Part shown: piece by piece, positions 15,890-16,806 of the stretch
How positions within the stretch are numbered: the first letter of the stretch is position 1
Layout: each line of letters begins with the position of its first letter
DNA from: Stephanodiscus triporus
Taxonomy: Eukaryota > Bacillariophyta > Thalassiosirophyceae > Thalassiosirales > Thalassiosiraceae
Assembly: GCA_036939755.1 (NCBI GenBank)
Contig: JALLAZ010000760.1
Coordinates: 1 to 16,806, forward strand
Direction: 5' to 3'
DNA length: 16,806 nucleotides
Notes under the pieces: generated by a model
Seen by the model: only the letters and a program-made list of their open reading frames with translations
What the model was told of the DNA's origin: nothing
Databases searched by the model: none
Made by a program: the position numbers and the translations under genes

Positions 15890-16449
15890 TGAGCTGTTGT
15901 TGTCAATGATTTGTTGAGGCACATGCTCATCATTGTGTTATTTTGTCTTGCACGAGACTCTGAATCAGCCCCGCCTGGCTTGCAGAATCTCTCGCATGCG
16001 GCCTTGAGAGTGGCCTTGTTGATCTGGCCATAACTCTTGATGATGTTGATGGGTACACCAGTGCTGTTATTGAAGGTGGTGATTTGCTTGGAGCCCTTGT
16101 TCTATCCCATCGCAGTGGCGCGACTGAGGAAGGCCTAGGTGAAGGTGACAGTCTCACCTGGGGTCATGTTGAAGCCATCGGTAAGTGGCTTGTCATCGAG
16201 GGGTGCAATTCCTTGCTTGTAGATTTCCATCCCTAGTTTTGATGAATAATCAATAAGATCCTCAGCATTCAGTGTCTGAGGTGTGTCGGCGAAGGCAATG
16301 ACAGATGGAGCAGCAGTAGTGGTGGTGGCTGTCGGAGCAGCAGCATTGTCCAAGGCTTGGACTTGGGCTTGAAGTTGCGTGATCAGAGCCTGCAGTTCTG
16401 CGACGGTAGGGGCGGCGGCGGCCATGGCTCTTGATTGACTTCTTGTCAT
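15890..16449 (-). pseudogene. gag: copia gag remnant (N-terminal part only)
   Basis: Starts at an ATG (16449) with MTRSQSRAMAAAAPTVAELQ, a short coiled coil, then a capsid-like region containing LIDYSSKLGMEIYKQG. Two TAG codons in the same frame (16137-16135 and 16104-16102) interrupt it. After the second, the frame continues NKGSKQITTFNN... to NNTMMSMCLNKSLTTTAHL, which looks like the middle of a diatom copia gag. It then ends abruptly at about 15890, where integrase sequence begins in another frame. No CCHC zinc knuckle, protease motif or integrase HHCC/DD region is present. Confidence 0.8.
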
Positions 16450-16620
16450 GGCGACTATCTTTAGTGATGTTTTGAGCTACTGGGAGCTTTGATGCAACAA
16501 ATCTCACAGGTGGAGATACTCTTGGGTGATCAGATCCAAAATATGTTGGCTTGAATGCTTTAAAGTGATTCGACGGTGGTGGCGAACCCGTAGAATTGCA
16601 ACAATAAAGTAACTTCTTTT

Positions 16621-16634
16621 GTGCAGAGGAAGCG
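16621..16634 (-). other. Candidate primer-binding site resembling the tRNA-iMet D-arm
   Basis: The bases directly inside the 5' LTR read GTGCAGAGGAAGCG on the plus strand, that is, as a tRNA sequence would. Eukaryotic initiator tRNA-Met carries GCGCAGCGGAAGCG in its D-arm, so 12 of 14 bases agree (initiator sequence recalled from family knowledge). No TGG-type site complementary to a tRNA 3' end is present. This suggests priming by an internally cleaved tRNA, as known for Drosophila copia, but at a different cleavage position. Confidence 0.4.
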
Positions 16635-16806
16635 TGTTATCTTTCGAAAGGTTTCAATAGACTAATAACTAATATGGTAGGCAATGGGCGTCCCCTAATG
16701 CCGTAATTAGTTGGGCTATTGATGGATATAGCAATTGATTAAAAAGTGAAATTATAATATGTTTTATCGATATCGAAATGGCAAAGCAAATGTTAATCGT
16801 GACAAT
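16635..16806 (-). repeat. 5' LTR of the copia element (inner 172 bases only)
   Basis: Begins at TGTTATCTTTCGAAAGG like the other LTR at 12971 and follows it to the window end, with several substitutions and a seven-base insertion near 16663-16672. The divergence indicates an old insertion or repeated recombination. The rest lies outside the window. Confidence 0.88.

Larger units (their letters stand above)
12971..16806 (-). mobile_element. Decayed Ty1/copia LTR retrotransposon (CoDi-like), 5' LTR cut by window end
   Basis: Order on the minus strand: partial 5' LTR (16806-16635), primer-binding region, gag start, integrase C-terminus, RT, RNase H, polypurine tract, 3' LTR (13315-12971). Integrase before RT is the Ty1/copia order. 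The text HARNVYLVLNLTTGCVSPQYHCRF and the RT/RNase H blocks are characteristic of copia elements from diatoms. The element is inactive: an internal deletion removes most of gag, protease and the integrase core, there are at least four nonsense codons and two frameshifts, and the LTRs have diverged with indels. The target-site duplication cannot be checked because the outer end of the 5' LTR is outside the window. Confidence 0.92.

Noticed and set aside
1..16806. CRISPR array, tRNA, rRNA or spliceosomal RNA genes
   Set aside because: No regular spaced repeats and no recognisable conserved RNA sequence were found by eye; small divergent RNA genes could still be missed.

Overview
The window looks like nuclear DNA of a stramenopile alga, most likely a diatom. 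The reasons are: short GT-AG introns (about 90 to 280 bases) in compact genes on both strands; one protein with a signal peptide followed by an AEA-F junction, close to the diatom ASAFAP plastid-import motif; and a Ty1/copia element whose integrase and RT text resembles the CoDi elements of diatom genomes. The species cannot be named from the sequence alone.

Layout. 1-1483 holds no gene I can support, but has a strong foldback at about 181-375 and a 21-base palindrome at 910-930. 1484-2916 (+) is a three-exon SLC10 (bile acid/sodium symporter) gene with a long hydrophilic tail. 3237-4049 (+) is an intronless gene joining a PP28/PDAP1 domain to a SAP motif. A two-exon gene on the minus strand (7073 to 4874) encodes a 695-residue protein with a signal peptide, a long coiled coil, an octad repeat and a C-terminal membrane segment. 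It shares a 152-bp divergent promoter, with two CACGTG boxes, with a two-exon plus-strand gene (7226-8393) for a plastid-targeted PanE/ApbA-like Rossmann protein. After 1.5 kb of mostly featureless DNA, a two-exon minus-strand gene (11998 to 9895) encodes a plant-type serine decarboxylase (group II PLP decarboxylase, ethanolamine synthesis).

12.0-12.97 kb is intergenic and holds a 64-bp tandem duplication with an ambiguous base at the junction. From 12971 to the window end lies a decayed Ty1/copia retrotransposon on the minus strand. It has a complete 345-bp 3' LTR, a polypurine tract, pol remnants (integrase C-terminus, RT, RNase H), a gag N-terminus and the first 172 bases of the 5' LTR. 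A large internal deletion fuses the start of gag directly to the end of integrase. There are also several nonsense codons and frameshifts, and the expected integrase Glu is a Lys. Its primer-binding region resembles the D-arm of initiator tRNA-Met rather than a tRNA 3' end.

The host genes do not form an obvious single pathway; they read as unrelated single-copy genes. The best candidates for something undescribed are the coiled-coil/octad membrane protein, the PP28-SAP fusion and the possible internal-tRNA priming of the retroelement. No CRISPR, rRNA, tRNA or snRNA gene was recognised.
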